A stretch of 64,000 nt of DNA from Massiliimalia sp050943535 (GTDB lineage Bacteria > Bacillota > Clostridia > Oscillospirales > Ruminococcaceae). Numbering within the stretch: position 1 is the first letter of the stretch; each line of letters starts with the position of its first letter. The notes below the pieces were generated by a model. That model saw only the letters and a list, made by a program, of their open reading frames with translations, was not told the origin of the DNA and searched no databases. Position numbers and translations under genes: made by a program. Positions 1 to 9,223 of the stretch are shown in pieces. Where the stretch lies: assembly GCA_050943535.1 (NCBI GenBank), contig JBMNPJ010000002.1:62001-126000 (forward strand). The letters run 5' to 3'.

Positions 1-648
1 AAAATACTTAGGCGGTTTTTTAACAGGAGGTACTTTGGGGAGTTTCGTAAATAAGTAAAAGGCGATGCCGGCAATAATAAAAGCACAGCCAAACATAATG
101 GTGTATCCGGTCAATCCTTCAAAAGCGCCGATCACTGCTCCGGAAATGGTAGGTACTGCCAAGGCAATGGCTCCTCCCACAATTCCGATAAAGGCAATGG
201 AAACGTCCCGGGTATCGTCAGTGGAGTAAGCGGACAGGGAAACAAAGTAGGTCAGGTAAAAGAATCCTCCCCCCATACCCAGTAAAATGGCTACCAAAAT
301 TACATAGGAAGTAATCGATTCCATGAAAATCAGAAAAATTCCATAAGCTACAATATGAAAACCAATACCAATAAACGTAATTATTTTTAAATCTACATAC
401 TTGGCAAGCGCTCCGGCAATCATCATGGCAATGCCCGAAGCAAGAAAGGAAACCATGTTGTAGTAAATGGTAATATTTACACTGTCTGCTTCCCGAAGGA
501 GCAGGATGTTGACAAATACGCCGTGAATGTTAGTAGCAATTAAAAAGCATAGATGAGAACGGGCAAAATTTAAAAAATTTTGTGTCAGTCTGTCCATTCC
601 CAAAGCATTGCTGAGCAGGTAGCTGATATGTGTCACTTGAAGTTTCAT
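1..648 (-). CDS. MFS transporter, N-terminal part (runs off left edge)
   Basis: The frame opens with ATG at 648 and stays open to base 1, giving 216 residues without a stop, so the C-terminal half lies outside the window. The product is strongly hydrophobic. Helices alternate with short polar loops, with glycine-rich packing stretches such as GMGGGFF and GIVGGAIALAVP, and a basic-proline loop KLPKVPPVKKPPK at the cut end that would suit the central cytoplasmic loop of a 12-helix MFS protein. Substrate cannot be told from this part. The first 20 or so residues are polar, so the first membrane helix starts late. It is transcribed away from the DUF1858 gene with about 300 bp between them. Family is fairly sure; function is unknown. 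Confidence 0.75.
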   Translation of the reverse strand, partial: MKLQVTHISYLLSNALGMDRLTQNFLNFARSHLCFLIATNIHGVFVNILLLREADSVNITIYYNMVSFLASGIAMMIAGALAKYVDLKIITFIGIGFHIVAYGIFLIFMESITSYVILVAILLGMGGGFFYLTYFVSLSAYSTDDTRDVSIAFIGIVGGAIALAVPTISGAVIGAFEGLTGYTIMFGCAFIIAGIAFYLFTKLPKVPPVKKPPKYF

Positions 649-789
649 AAAGGAATCATTCCTTTCCCAGTGCCAAGCCTGAAAGATTTATCAAGCTTGC
701 CCACCTTGTAAGTCGTATTCAATAGTATGATATGTCATTTGTGGGGAAAGCGCATCGAATGGAGGGTAGAGGATAGAGGGTAGCGTAAA

Positions 790-843
790 GAAAGAAAAAA
801 GGAGCTGCCGCAAAATATCAATGTGCTATTTTGCAACAACTCC
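790..843 (-). terminator. Rho-independent terminator of the DUF1858 gene
   Basis: Read on the minus strand, a 17-bp stem with three G-U pairs (GGAGTTGTTGCAAAATA against its partner, 801-843) is followed by TTTTTTCTTTC. It lies about 100 nt after the stop codon at 946. The rest of 649-945 shows no gene. Confidence 0.75.
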
Positions 844-945
844 CGAAAAATCAGTTTCAGATTGATGATAGACCTGAACTGTTTTGGCTATATTGCGTTT
901 GGGTTTTACAGTTTCCAAACGCTTTCAAAGACTCCTGAAAAGAAA

Positions 946-1149
946 TTATTTGGACAGGTGAGCATTGATTTTTTCAACCAGCTGGTTAACATCAACGCCG
1001 TGTACCATGCATGCCTGTTCCAGACTTTCTCCTCTTGCAGAAGGACAGCCCAGGCAGTGCATGCCCATTTCTAAAAAGTATTCAGCAGTGGTGCTGTCGT
1101 GATCCAGAATATCGCCGATGATAGAATCTTTTGTTACGGTGTATGCCAT
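946..1149 (-). CDS. DUF1858 small redox-disulfide protein
   Basis: A 67-residue protein of the DUF1858 family (hybrid-cluster-associated disulfide domain). It carries the family signature with a CxxC-like pair in MHCLGCPSARGE (about residues 30-41) and a third Cys in the QACMVHGVD segment. Such proteins occur alone or next to redox enzymes in anaerobes; their exact role is not established. The start was set at the ATG at 1149 because GAAAGGAAG lies just upstream. An upstream in-frame start would add 19 residues not typical of the family and has no ribosome binding site. It is monocistronic, with a terminator downstream and a palindrome in its upstream region. Confidence 0.85.
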   Translation of the reverse strand: MAYTVTKDSIIGDILDHDSTTAEYFLEMGMHCLGCPSARGESLEQACMVHGVDVNQLVEKINAHLSK

Positions 1150-1191
1150 AATTTTATTCTTCCTTTCTTTTTGTAAAACACATTCTATAAG

Positions 1192-1208
1192 ATTTGCAAT
1201 ATGCAAAT
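1192..1208. promoter_or_regulatory. 17-bp palindrome upstream of the DUF1858 gene
   Basis: Perfect 7-bp arms ATTTGCA and TGCAAAT separated by ATA, about 45 bp upstream of the DUF1858 start and close to a TAGAAT-like -10 on the minus strand. It looks like an operator, but the binding protein is unknown. It does not match the FNR (TTGAT-N4-ATCAA) or Rex site pattern. Confidence 0.4.
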
Positions 1209-1358
1209 GATAAATACAATTGGGACAGAAAAATAGGATCTCTTCTATCTCGTGAGTATTATAGCAGGATTAAAAGGGGAATGCAATACCTAATTAGTAA
1301 ATATTTTAGTGAGGCAGCAAAATAATCGATTTTTCGGGGGATGAAGCAGGTCACCCCA

Positions 1359-1387
1359 TTGCAAAACAACAGGAGGTTTTGTATAAT
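1359..1387 (+). promoter_or_regulatory. Promoter of the LysR gene
   Basis: TTGCAA at 1359-1364, 17-bp spacer, perfect TATAAT at 1382-1387, about 50 nt before the LysR start codon. Confidence 0.7.
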
Positions 1388-1438
1388 AAAACATAATGGT
1401 GTGTTATGTAATTTTGAAAGAAAGGGGGAACCGGTGAA

Positions 1439-2338
1439 ATGAATTTAATGCATCTGCGGTATGTGGTGGAAGTGGAACGGACAGGCTCTATTACCCGAGC
1501 GGCGAAAAATCTGTTTATGGGTCAGCCTAATTTAAGCAAGGCGGTTAAGGAACTGGAAAATGAGATTGGGATTACCTTATTTAAGAGAACTGTTCGAGGA
1601 GCGGAACCGACAGAAAAGGGTGCGGAATTTTTAAATTATGCCAGGGCGATTTTGTCCCAGATTGACGAACTGGAGGCACTTTATAAACCTCAAAAGGATC
1701 AGGGGTTTCATATGAAAATATCGGTTCCCAGAGGCAGTACCTGGCCTAAAGTGTTCAGCGGATTTTTCCGGCATTTGGATCCGCAGCGAAAGATGGATTT
1801 CTCCGTCAAGGAAACGGTCACCCAGCAAACCATCGAGGATGTGATTTCCCGCAAATCTGATTTGGGGATTATTCGGTTTCTAGTGTCTCGCCGGGATGGT
1901 GTGCTGCAGGAATTGGAACAGCACCGGCTGGAACATGAAGTATTGTCTCAGCGGCACTTGTGCATTTTGACTGCTGAAAAAGGAAAATTGGGGCAACTTT
2001 CCCATGCTGTCTTATCCGAGCAGAAAGATCAGATTCAATTGATATATGGGGATATTCCCTGGTTTGAGGAAGAAAATTTAGGAACAAAGCGGATGACAGT
2101 GTTTGACCGGGGAACACTGGAGGATCTTTTGCTGGGAATGGATGGCAGTTATCATTTGGCGTTTCCGGTTCCGGAACAGAATTTGGAACATTCTGGATTG
2201 GTGGAAATTCCTTTAGAACCAGAAGGCCCTCTGGTAGCAGAAGCGGTAATTTATCCAAAACAGCAGCTGCTTTGCCCCTGTGCAGTGCAGTTTTTAAATT
2301 ATCTGCGGCATTACTCCAGTGGAATGATGCTGCTGTAA
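1439..2338 (+). CDS. LysR-family transcriptional regulator
   Basis: A 299-residue LysR regulator of normal family length. The N-terminal winged HTH (about 1-65) has the classic MHLRYVVEVERTGSITRAA start, the LSKAVKELE recognition segment and GITLFKR. The C-terminal effector domain (about 90-290) has typical beta-strand spacing. The start is preceded by AAAGGGGGA. It is followed at 43 bp by trmK and may be co-transcribed with it. LysR proteins usually control a divergent neighbour, here the DUF1858 gene, but that is only inference. Effector and targets are unknown. Confidence 0.9.
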   Translation: MNLMHLRYVVEVERTGSITRAAKNLFMGQPNLSKAVKELENEIGITLFKRTVRGAEPTEKGAEFLNYARAILSQIDELEALYKPQKDQGFHMKISVPRGSTWPKVFSGFFRHLDPQRKMDFSVKETVTQQTIEDVISRKSDLGIIRFLVSRRDGVLQELEQHRLEHEVLSQRHLCILTAEKGKLGQLSHAVLSEQKDQIQLIYGDIPWFEEENLGTKRMTVFDRGTLEDLLLGMDGSYHLAFPVPEQNLEHSGLVEIPLEPEGPLVAEAVIYPKQQLLCPCAVQFLNYLRHYSSGMMLL

Positions 2339-2381
2339 AAATACAGTGTTTGATGAATGTAAAATAAAAGGATGTGTTGCT

Positions 2382-3053
2382 TTGCTGGATCAACGATTGA
2401 TGGCCTGTGCGGATTATGTGCGGGCTGGTGCAAAGATGTGTGATATTGGAACAGATCATGGATATCTGCCATGCTATTTGGCCAGAGAAGGAAAAATTCA
2501 GTGTGCCATTGCAGCTGATGTGAATGAAAAACCATTGGAAAGTGCGGTGCGGACCATTGCAGAATGGGATGTGACGGCTCAGGTAACTGCGCGTTTGTCT
2601 GATGGACTGGCTGGAATCAAAGAGGATGAGGCGGATGATATTGTCATTGCAGGAATGGGCGGAGAACTGATTTTCCGCATTGTTTCTGAATGCAGCTGGA
2701 TTCGCAGTGAGAAAAAGCGGTTGATTTTACAGCCCATGTCTCAGGTGGAAGAACTGCGCGAAAATTTGTACCGGGCAGGATTTGAAATTTTAAAGGAAAC
2801 TCCTGTCCTGGAAGGTGGACATCATTACACGGTGATGTGCTGTCAATATTCAGGAAACTCTTTGGAAGTAACGCCTTTGTTTGCCATTGTAGGAAAGGTG
2901 CCGGAATATGGGGGAGAACAGGCGAAGGAATATCTTCATTACCAAAAGCAAAGGCTTCTTTTGCGGGCAGAAGGTCTTCGAAAATCCAAAAAGGATCGTT
3001 CTGAACAAGCAGGTTATTGGGAAGATTTGGCGAATCAGATCCCTTTAGTTTGA
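2382..3053 (+). CDS. trmK: tRNA (adenine22-N1)-methyltransferase TrmK
   Basis: A 223-residue class I SAM-dependent methyltransferase. The SAM-binding motif DIGTDHGYLP lies at residues 21-30, and the family motif AGMGGELI follows near residue 90. TrmK methylates N1 of A22 in tRNA. The start was put at TTG 2382: AAAAGGA precedes it at a good distance, and the protein then begins LDQRL as TrmK proteins do. An upstream in-frame GTG at 2346 has no ribosome binding site. The neighbouring Nif3-like gene is the usual partner of trmK in Firmicutes. Confidence 0.9.
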   Translation: MLDQRLMACADYVRAGAKMCDIGTDHGYLPCYLAREGKIQCAIAADVNEKPLESAVRTIAEWDVTAQVTARLSDGLAGIKEDEADDIVIAGMGGELIFRIVSECSWIRSEKKRLILQPMSQVEELRENLYRAGFEILKETPVLEGGHHYTVMCCQYSGNSLEVTPLFAIVGKVPEYGGEQAKEYLHYQKQRLLLRAEGLRKSKKDRSEQAGYWEDLANQIPLV

Positions 3054-3166
3054 TACTTATAGTATTTATATGCACGCAAAATCCTGTTAGTATAATACAA
3101 ATAGGATAAATCGTTATAATTATTTCATAAAGTAATTTATTTGGATGAAGAAAGGGTGGGATTTTT

Positions 3167-3916
3167 ATGACACTCAAAGATTTATATAGTTTATTGGATC
3201 AATGGGCTCCTTTTGCTACACAGGAAGAATTTGATAATTGTGGATTGCTGGTAGGGGACCCTGCACAGCCGATTAAAAAAATTGGAATTGCACTGGATAT
3301 TACCAATCCGATTGTTGAGAAAGCTGCCCAGTCAGGAGTGGATGTGATTGTTTCTCATCATCCTGTTATTTTTCATGGATTGAAACAGGTAACCGCAGAA
3401 AATCCGGTTTACCGGCTGATTCGTGCCAATATTGGTGCCATTGCCTGCCATACCAATTTGGATAAAGCAGAAGGCGGTGTAAATACTACGCTGGCTTCCT
3501 ATTATGGGCTGGAAAACATCTCCTCCCCTTTATGTATGGAAGATTTAGGCCGAGTCGGTGAACTGCGCCAGCCTATGAGCGTTGAGGAATATGCCAAACA
3601 GATTAAACAGGCAGTAGGGGCTCAGGGAATTCGCTTTTACGATGCAGGAATCCCAGTTAAACGAGTGGCCTATGTTTCCGGAAGCGGTGGATCCATGCTA
3701 AGGCAGGCTATGTCCTGTGAAATTGATACTTTTATCACCGGTGATATCAAACACGATCAGTTTATAGAAGCGGAAAACTGTGGATTAAATTTAATTGAAG
3801 TGGGACATTTTGATTCTGAAAATACAGTGATGGAACCGCTGAAAACTTATTTAGAGAAAAATACCGGATTGCCTGTACAGGTTTTAAGCCTGCAAAATCC
3901 GGTTCAGACACGATAA
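3167..3916 (+). CDS. Nif3-like dinuclear metal-centre protein (DUF34)
   Basis: A 249-residue member of the Nif3/DUF34 family, the short form without the inserted central domain. Metal ligands are visible: SHHPVIFH (about 63-70), ACHTNLDKAEGGVN (about 94-107) and the C-terminal GHFDSEN. The family forms toroidal hexamers with a dinuclear metal site. Its activity is uncertain; GTP cyclohydrolase I type 2 is often given but weakly supported. It lies between trmK and rqcH, 13 bp from the latter, which suggests one transcript for those two. Confidence 0.9.
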   Translation: MTLKDLYSLLDQWAPFATQEEFDNCGLLVGDPAQPIKKIGIALDITNPIVEKAAQSGVDVIVSHHPVIFHGLKQVTAENPVYRLIRANIGAIACHTNLDKAEGGVNTTLASYYGLENISSPLCMEDLGRVGELRQPMSVEEYAKQIKQAVGAQGIRFYDAGIPVKRVAYVSGSGGSMLRQAMSCEIDTFITGDIKHDQFIEAENCGLNLIEVGHFDSENTVMEPLKTYLEKNTGLPVQVLSLQNPVQTR

Positions 3917-3929
3917 ACAGGAGGCATTT

Positions 3930-5687
3930 ATGGCTTTAGACGGCATTTTTTTGGACGCTCTTGGACGGGAAATTCGGGAGCGGATTTTAGAAGCTCGGGT
4001 AGACAAGGTTTATCAGCCCAGCCGGGAAGAAATTATTTTATCCATGCGGGGACGTCAGGGGGGCGCCAAGCTGCTGCTCAGCGCCTCAGCAGGGAGCCCT
4101 AGAATTCACTTTACCACAGTGCCTTTGGAAAACCCAAAAACTCCACCCATGTTCTGTATGCTTTTAAGAAAGCATCTTTCTGGAGCAAAGCTCATTGATG
4201 TGCGCCAGCAGGGGCACGACCGGATTCTGTTTTTGGATTTTGAAACCACCAATGAGTTGGGAGATAAAGTGACCATCACAGTGGTAATGGAAATTATGGG
4301 GCGGCACTCCAATATCATTGTAGTCAATCAAGATGGAAAAATCATTGATGCAGTAAAACGGGTCAATGATGAAATGTCCAGTGTTCGGGCAGTGCTTCCT
4401 GGAATGAAGTATACATTGCCTCCGGCTCAGGATAAATTGGATTTATTTTTGGCCAATCGGGAACAGGCAACTGCCGCTTTTAAGGCAGCAAAAAATCAGG
4501 ATTTTGCCAAATCCATTATGCAGGTGTATCAGGGGGTATCTCCAATTCTTTCCAGGGAGATGGCATATACTGCTACTGGTGGGCTGGAACTTTTAAAAAA
4601 TGATGTTTCTGCTTTTCGGATGAACCGTTTGTTCGACTATATTGATGAAATGAAACAGCAGATGGAACAGGGAAACAACTGTTATACTGTGGTGCTGGAA
4701 AACGGAAAACCAAAGGATTTCAGCTTTGTGGATATTCAGCAATACGGATCCTATTTGACCAAAAAGCACTACGACACTGCCAGTGAGCTGTTAGACGGCT
4801 TTTATTCCGAACGGGATCAGATTGAACGGATGAAACAGCGTTCTCATGACCTTTTAAAACTGCTTGTCAATACTTCTGAGCGGGTAGGACGAAAATTGGA
4901 AGCGCAGAAACAGGAACTGGCAGAAAGCGCCAACCGGGACACCTATAAAATGTATGGGGATTTAATTAACGCCAATTTGTGGCAGATTCAAAAAGGGGAT
5001 TCTGTGGCCAAGGTGCAGAATTTTTATGACGAATCCTGTCCTGAAGTGACTATTCCATTAAATATTATGCTGACTCCTTCTCAAAACGCGCAACATTATT
5101 ATAAGGAATATCGAAAGGCGAAAACAGCAGAAGAAAAACTGGTGAATTTGATTCAGCAGGGTGAAGAAGAACTGGTTTACCTGGATTCCATCTTTGATGC
5201 GGTAACCAGAACTACTGGAGAAAGCGAACTTTTGGAAATTCGAGAGGAACTGTCTGAGCAGGGGTATTTAAAGAACTACCACAACCGCAATCGGATGCTG
5301 AAAGCTCAGCCACCCATGAAGTACCGTTCTTCTGACGGCTTTACCATTTGGTGCGGAAGAAACAATAAGCAAAATGACCGCCTTACCCTTAAAACCGCTA
5401 AAAATTACGATATGTGGCTGCATACTCAGAAGATTGCTGGGAGCCATGTGGTAATTGAGGCAGACGGAAAAACGATTCCAAACCGAACCATTGAAGAAGC
5501 GGCTATCATTGCGGCTTATAATTCTCATGCCCGGGATTCTGCCAAAGTTCCGGTGGATTATACCCTGATTAAAAATGTAAAAAAACCCAACGGTGCCAAA
5601 CCAGGTATGGTGATTTTTGTGGATTACCAAACCGCCTATGTTACACCGGATGCCCAGTTGGTGGAATCTCTTCTTTGTCAGGACTAA
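3930..5687 (+). CDS. rqcH: Ribosome quality control protein RqcH (NFACT family)
   Basis: A 585-residue NFACT protein. The N-terminal NFACT-N domain spans about 1-200. The middle helical and coiled-coil region contains RDQIERMKQRSHDLLKLL. The C-terminal NFACT-R domain has the signature YDMWLHTQKIAGSHVVI (about 490-506). RqcH binds stalled 50S-peptidyl-tRNA complexes and directs C-terminal alanine tailing. Older annotations call it fibronectin-binding protein. AGGAGG precedes the ATG. Length and domain order are normal. Confidence 0.93.
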   Translation: MALDGIFLDALGREIRERILEARVDKVYQPSREEIILSMRGRQGGAKLLLSASAGSPRIHFTTVPLENPKTPPMFCMLLRKHLSGAKLIDVRQQGHDRILFLDFETTNELGDKVTITVVMEIMGRHSNIIVVNQDGKIIDAVKRVNDEMSSVRAVLPGMKYTLPPAQDKLDLFLANREQATAAFKAAKNQDFAKSIMQVYQGVSPILSREMAYTATGGLELLKNDVSAFRMNRLFDYIDEMKQQMEQGNNCYTVVLENGKPKDFSFVDIQQYGSYLTKKHYDTASELLDGFYSERDQIERMKQRSHDLLKLLVNTSERVGRKLEAQKQELAESANRDTYKMYGDLINANLWQIQKGDSVAKVQNFYDESCPEVTIPLNIMLTPSQNAQHYYKEYRKAKTAEEKLVNLIQQGEEELVYLDSIFDAVTRTTGESELLEIREELSEQGYLKNYHNRNRMLKAQPPMKYRSSDGFTIWCGRNNKQNDRLTLKTAKNYDMWLHTQKIAGSHVVIEADGKTIPNRTIEEAAIIAAYNSHARDSAKVPVDYTLIKNVKKPNGAKPGMVIFVDYQTAYVTPDAQLVESLLCQD

Positions 5688-5821
5688 TCATCAAAAGAGA
5701 TGTAATATTTGCCGCTTTACTACAGAAAAAAGCAAATTATACAAAAAGTGGAATTGGTTATGGGCTGTTTCTTACAAAGTGTCAAATCATGTTTTTTTGC
5801 TGAAAAAAATCGCATTTTTAC

Positions 5822-5851
5822 TTGACAAAACTCCCATAATAGTGGTAAATT
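5822..5851 (+). promoter_or_regulatory. Promoter of the str operon
   Basis: TTGACA at 5822-5827, 18-bp spacer, TAAATT at 5846-5851. The mRNA leader to rpsL would be about 70 nt. It fits the only strong -35 box in the 240-bp rqcH-rpsL gap. Confidence 0.6.
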
Positions 5852-5927
5852 AAGTAAGTCAGGGTGCGCAGACAGGCGGATTCTGACATATTTATGAAAT
5901 TCAAAACATTCAAGAGGAGGTGCACAT

Positions 5928-6353
5928 ATGCCTACATTTAACCAGCTCGTACGCAAAGGCAGAGAAGTGTCTGTAACAAAATCTACTGCTCCTGCACTGC
6001 AGAAAGGCTACAACTCTCAGAAGAAGACTACTACTGATCAGTCTGCTCCTCAGAAGCGTGGCGTTTGCACAGCAGTAAGAACTATGACCCCGAAAAAACC
6101 TAACTCTGCTCTTCGTAAGGTTGCCCGTGTAAGATTGACCAATGGTTATGAAGTTACTGCTTACATTCCAGGTATTGGACACAACTTACAGGAACATAGC
6201 GTTGTTATGATCCGTGGTGGCCGTGTAAAGGACCTGCCAGGTTGCCGTTATCACATCATCCGTGGTACTTTGGATACCCAGGGTGTTGCTAAGAGAAATC
6301 AGTCTCGTTCCAAATACGGTGCGAAACGTCCAAAAGCTGGTGCTAGCAAGTAA
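5928..6353 (+). CDS. rpsL: 30S ribosomal protein S12
   Basis: A 141-residue S12 of the longer Firmicute type. The conserved loops KKPNSALRKVARVRL (Lys of the streptomycin site) and PGIGHNLQEHSVVMIRGGRVKDLPG are intact, so no classical streptomycin-resistance change is seen. S12 sits at the decoding centre. AGAGGAGGTG precedes the ATG. It is the first gene of the operon, followed by rpsG after an unusually long 140-bp gap. Confidence 0.98.
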   Translation: MPTFNQLVRKGREVSVTKSTAPALQKGYNSQKKTTTDQSAPQKRGVCTAVRTMTPKKPNSALRKVARVRLTNGYEVTAYIPGIGHNLQEHSVVMIRGGRVKDLPGCRYHIIRGTLDTQGVAKRNQSRSKYGAKRPKAGASK

Positions 6354-6493
6354 TTTTTAATCCTTGAATGTTTGTCCGATAAAAGTGGGAAAACGTTTGG
6401 CAAAAGCCGTGCGTCAAAGCCTGCTTTGCGGCGAACGGGAGTAAAGATGCTTTCGAGTACCGATGAATTCATTATATGAAGGAGGGAAGCGAA
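6354..6493 (+). promoter_or_regulatory. rpsL-rpsG intercistronic region, possible S7 control site
   Basis: There are 140 bp between two genes that are normally tightly linked, with GC-rich short complementary segments around 6400-6440 and no open frame of note. In E. coli the equivalent gap is bound by S7 for feedback control. Whether that holds here is inference from position only. Confidence 0.3.
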
Positions 6494-6964
6494 ATGCCAA
6501 GAAGAGGTAATGTCGCAAAACGTGAAGTTCTGTGTGATCCGTTGTACAATTCCACCTTGGTTACCCGTTTGATCAACAGCGTAATGCTGGATGGTAAAAA
6601 AGGTGTTGCTCAGAAAATTGTTTACGGTGCATTTGAAATCGTTGGTGAAAAGAGTGGAAAAGAACCCCTGGAAGCATTCCAGGAAGCAATGGAAAACATT
6701 ATGCCATTGCTGGAAGTAAAAGCTCGCCGTGTAGGTGGTGCTACTTACCAGGTACCAATGGAAGTTAGACCAGAAAGAAAACAGACTCTGGGTCTGAGAT
6801 GGTTGACTGCTTATGCACGTGCTCGTGGTGAAAAAACCATGAAAGAACGTTTGGCTGGCGAAATTCTGGATGCTATGAACGGCAACGGTGGCGCTTGCAA
6901 AAAACGTGAAGACACCCACAAAATGGCTGAAGCTAACAAAGCTTTTGCTCATTACAGATGGTAA
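6494..6964 (+). CDS. rpsG: 30S ribosomal protein S7
   Basis: A 156-residue S7, the standard length, starting MPRRGNVAKR and ending with the usual AHYRW. S7 nucleates assembly of the 30S head and contacts E-site tRNA. The ATG at 6494 was chosen because AAGGAGGGAAG lies directly upstream. An in-frame ATG at 6476 would put that ribosome binding site inside the gene. Confidence 0.98.
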   Translation: MPRRGNVAKREVLCDPLYNSTLVTRLINSVMLDGKKGVAQKIVYGAFEIVGEKSGKEPLEAFQEAMENIMPLLEVKARRVGGATYQVPMEVRPERKQTLGLRWLTAYARARGEKTMKERLAGEILDAMNGNGGACKKREDTHKMAEANKAFAHYRW

Positions 6965-7055
6965 TTTGTTTAAAGTTATCATACGAAATGATTACTGGTT
7001 TGCAGGGCTTTGCGCATAGGTATTGCCCTGCAAGATTAATATAAGGAGAGGTATT

Positions 7056-9143
7056 ATGCCAACTGCAAGAGACGTATCACTTGAGCTCACTCGTAATATT
7101 GGTATAATGGCCCACATTGACGCAGGTAAAACTACCACCACTGAACGTATCCTGTTCTATACCGGTGTAAACCGTAAGATCGGTGAAACTCATGATGGTG
7201 CTGCAACAATGGACTGGATGGAGCAGGAACAGGAAAGAGGTATTACCATTACTTCTGCTGCGACTACTGCTTACTGGAATGGCCATCGTATCAACATCAT
7301 CGACACTCCTGGGCACGTTGACTTTACTGTAGAAGTACAGCGTTCTTTGAGAGTTCTGGACGGTTCTGTCACTGTGTTCTGTGCTAAGGGCGGTGTAGAA
7401 CCTCAGTCTGAAACCGTATGGCGTCAGGCTGACGAATATCATGTTCCGAGAATGGCTTACGTTAACAAGATGGATATCATGGGTGCTGACTTCTATAATG
7501 TACTCAGCATGATGAAAGACAGACTGAAATGTAACGCTGTTCCGATCCAGCTGCCAATCGGTGCAGAAGATACTTTCTGCGGAATTATCGACCTGGTAGA
7601 TATGGATGCTGTTATCTACAAAGATGACCTGGGTAAAGAAATGGAAATCACCGAAATTCCGGATGATATGAAAGACCAGGCTGAAGAATATCGTCAAAAC
7701 CTGCTGGAAGCTGTTGCAGAACAGGATGAAGAATTGATGATGAAGTACCTGGAAGGGGAAGAAATCACCAAGGAAGAAATCAAAGCTGCAATCCGTAAAG
7801 GTACTATTGCCAACGAAATCGTTCCAGTTGTTTGCGGTACTTCTTATAAAAACAAAGGCGTTCAGAAAATGCTGGATGCAGTAATCGACTACATGCCTTC
7901 TCCGCTGGATGTTGAAGCAATTAAAGGTATCAACCCTGAAACTGAAGAAGAAGAAGTAAGACCTTCTTCTGATGACGAACCTTTGGCAGCTCTGGCATTT
8001 AAAATTGCCACTGACCCATTTGTTGGTAAACTGTGCTTCTTCCGTGTATATTCCGGTATGATGATTGCAGGTTCTACTGTATACAATGCAAATAAAGACA
8101 ACAACGAACGTGTTGGTCGTATTCTGCAGATGCACGCAAATCACAGAAAAGATATCGATGTTTGTTACGCAGGCGATATTGCTGCTGCAGTAGGTCTGAA
8201 AAACACCGGTACTGGTGATACTTTGTGTGATCCAAAACATCCAATTATTCTGGAATCCATGGAATTCCCAGAACCAGTAATCGATTTGGCTATCGAGCCA
8301 AAGACCAAAGCTGGTCAGGAAAAAATGGGTATTGCTTTGGCAAAACTGGCTGAAGAAGACCCAACCTTTAAAACCTGGACTGATGAAGAAACCGGCCAGA
8401 CCATTATCGCTGGTATGGGTGAGCTTCATCTGGACATTATCGTTGACCGTCTGCTGCGTGAATTCAAAGTAGAAGCTAACGTTGGTGCTCCTCAGGTTGC
8501 TTATAAAGAAACCATTACTCAGCCTGCTGATGTTGACCACAAGTATGCTAGACAGTCTGGTGGTAAAGGTCAGTACGGTCATGTTAAAATTCGTGTTACT
8601 CCGAACGAATCCGGAGCTGGTTACGAATTTAAAAACGCAATCGTCGGTGGTGCAATTCCGAAAGAATACATTCCTGCTGTTGACGCTGGTATCCAGGGTG
8701 CTATGCAGGCAGGTGTTCTGGCAGGTTACCCAGTAGTTGACGTTAAGGTTGAACTGTATGATGGTTCTTACCATGAAGTTGACTCCTCTGAAATGGCATT
8801 TAAGATTGCCGGTTCTATGGCATTCAAAGAAGCTATGAGAAAGGGTGCACCAGTAATTCTGGAACCAATCATGAAAGTTACTGTTATTGTTCCAGAAGAA
8901 TACATGGGCGATGTAATCGGCGACTTGAACTCTCGTCGTGGACAGGTTCAGGGTATGGAAGCAAGAGTCGGCGCTCAGCAGATCAATGCTTTCGTTCCTC
9001 TGTCTGATATGTTCGGTTACTCTAACGACCTGCGTTCTAAGACTCAGGGCCGTGGACAGTACACCATGGAACCAAGCCACTACATGGCAGTTCCGAAATC
9101 TATTTCTGATAAGATCATCAGCACTAGAGGCAAGAAAGACTAA
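7056..9143 (+). CDS. fusA: Translation elongation factor G
   Basis: A 695-residue EF-G of normal length. The G domain shows AHIDAGKTTTTERIL (P-loop), the switch region RGITITSAAT, DTPGHVDF and NKMD. Domain II, III, IV (ARQSGGKGQYGHVKI) and V (DVIGDLNSRRGQVQGM) motifs follow in order. It drives GTP-dependent translocation. The start is at ATG 7056 behind AAGGAGAGG; an upstream in-frame start at 7023 lacks both a ribosome binding site and family support. No frameshift or odd residue was seen. Confidence 0.98.
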   Translation: MPTARDVSLELTRNIGIMAHIDAGKTTTTERILFYTGVNRKIGETHDGAATMDWMEQEQERGITITSAATTAYWNGHRINIIDTPGHVDFTVEVQRSLRVLDGSVTVFCAKGGVEPQSETVWRQADEYHVPRMAYVNKMDIMGADFYNVLSMMKDRLKCNAVPIQLPIGAEDTFCGIIDLVDMDAVIYKDDLGKEMEITEIPDDMKDQAEEYRQNLLEAVAEQDEELMMKYLEGEEITKEEIKAAIRKGTIANEIVPVVCGTSYKNKGVQKMLDAVIDYMPSPLDVEAIKGINPETEEEEVRPSSDDEPLAALAFKIATDPFVGKLCFFRVYSGMMIAGSTVYNANKDNNERVGRILQMHANHRKDIDVCYAGDIAAAVGLKNTGTGDTLCDPKHPIILESMEFPEPVIDLAIEPKTKAGQEKMGIALAKLAEEDPTFKTWTDEETGQTIIAGMGELHLDIIVDRLLREFKVEANVGAPQVAYKETITQPADVDHKYARQSGGKGQYGHVKIRVTPNESGAGYEFKNAIVGGAIPKEYIPAVDAGIQGAMQAGVLAGYPVVDVKVELYDGSYHEVDSSEMAFKIAGSMAFKEAMRKGAPVILEPIMKVTVIVPEEYMGDVIGDLNSRRGQVQGMEARVGAQQINAFVPLSDMFGYSNDLRSKTQGRGQYTMEPSHYMAVPKSISDKIISTRGKKD

Positions 9144-9180
9144 TTTTTACAATTAGTTTTTGAATTGTTTCAAAAAAGGC

Positions 9181-9209
9181 TTGTATTTTTCAGAAATACT
9201 TGTTACAAT
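9181..9209 (+). promoter_or_regulatory. Promoter of tuf
   Basis: TTGTAT at 9181-9186, 17-bp spacer ending in TGT, TACAAT at 9204-9209 (extended -10). It would let tuf be expressed apart from fusA. Confidence 0.6.
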
Positions 9210-9223
9210 AGAATTAAATCGTG

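Noticed and set aside
1294..1305. Third copy of the TTAGTAAAT operator upstream of the LysR gene
   Set aside because: Only the left half (TTAGTAAATATT) is present; the right arm does not pair.
7077..9080. Open frame of 667 codons on the strand opposite fusA, and a similar one opposite tuf (9287-10279)
   Set aside because: They mirror the codon pattern of highly expressed fusA and tuf, have no ribosome binding site, and their products are low-complexity Phe/Asn/Ser-rich without any domain.
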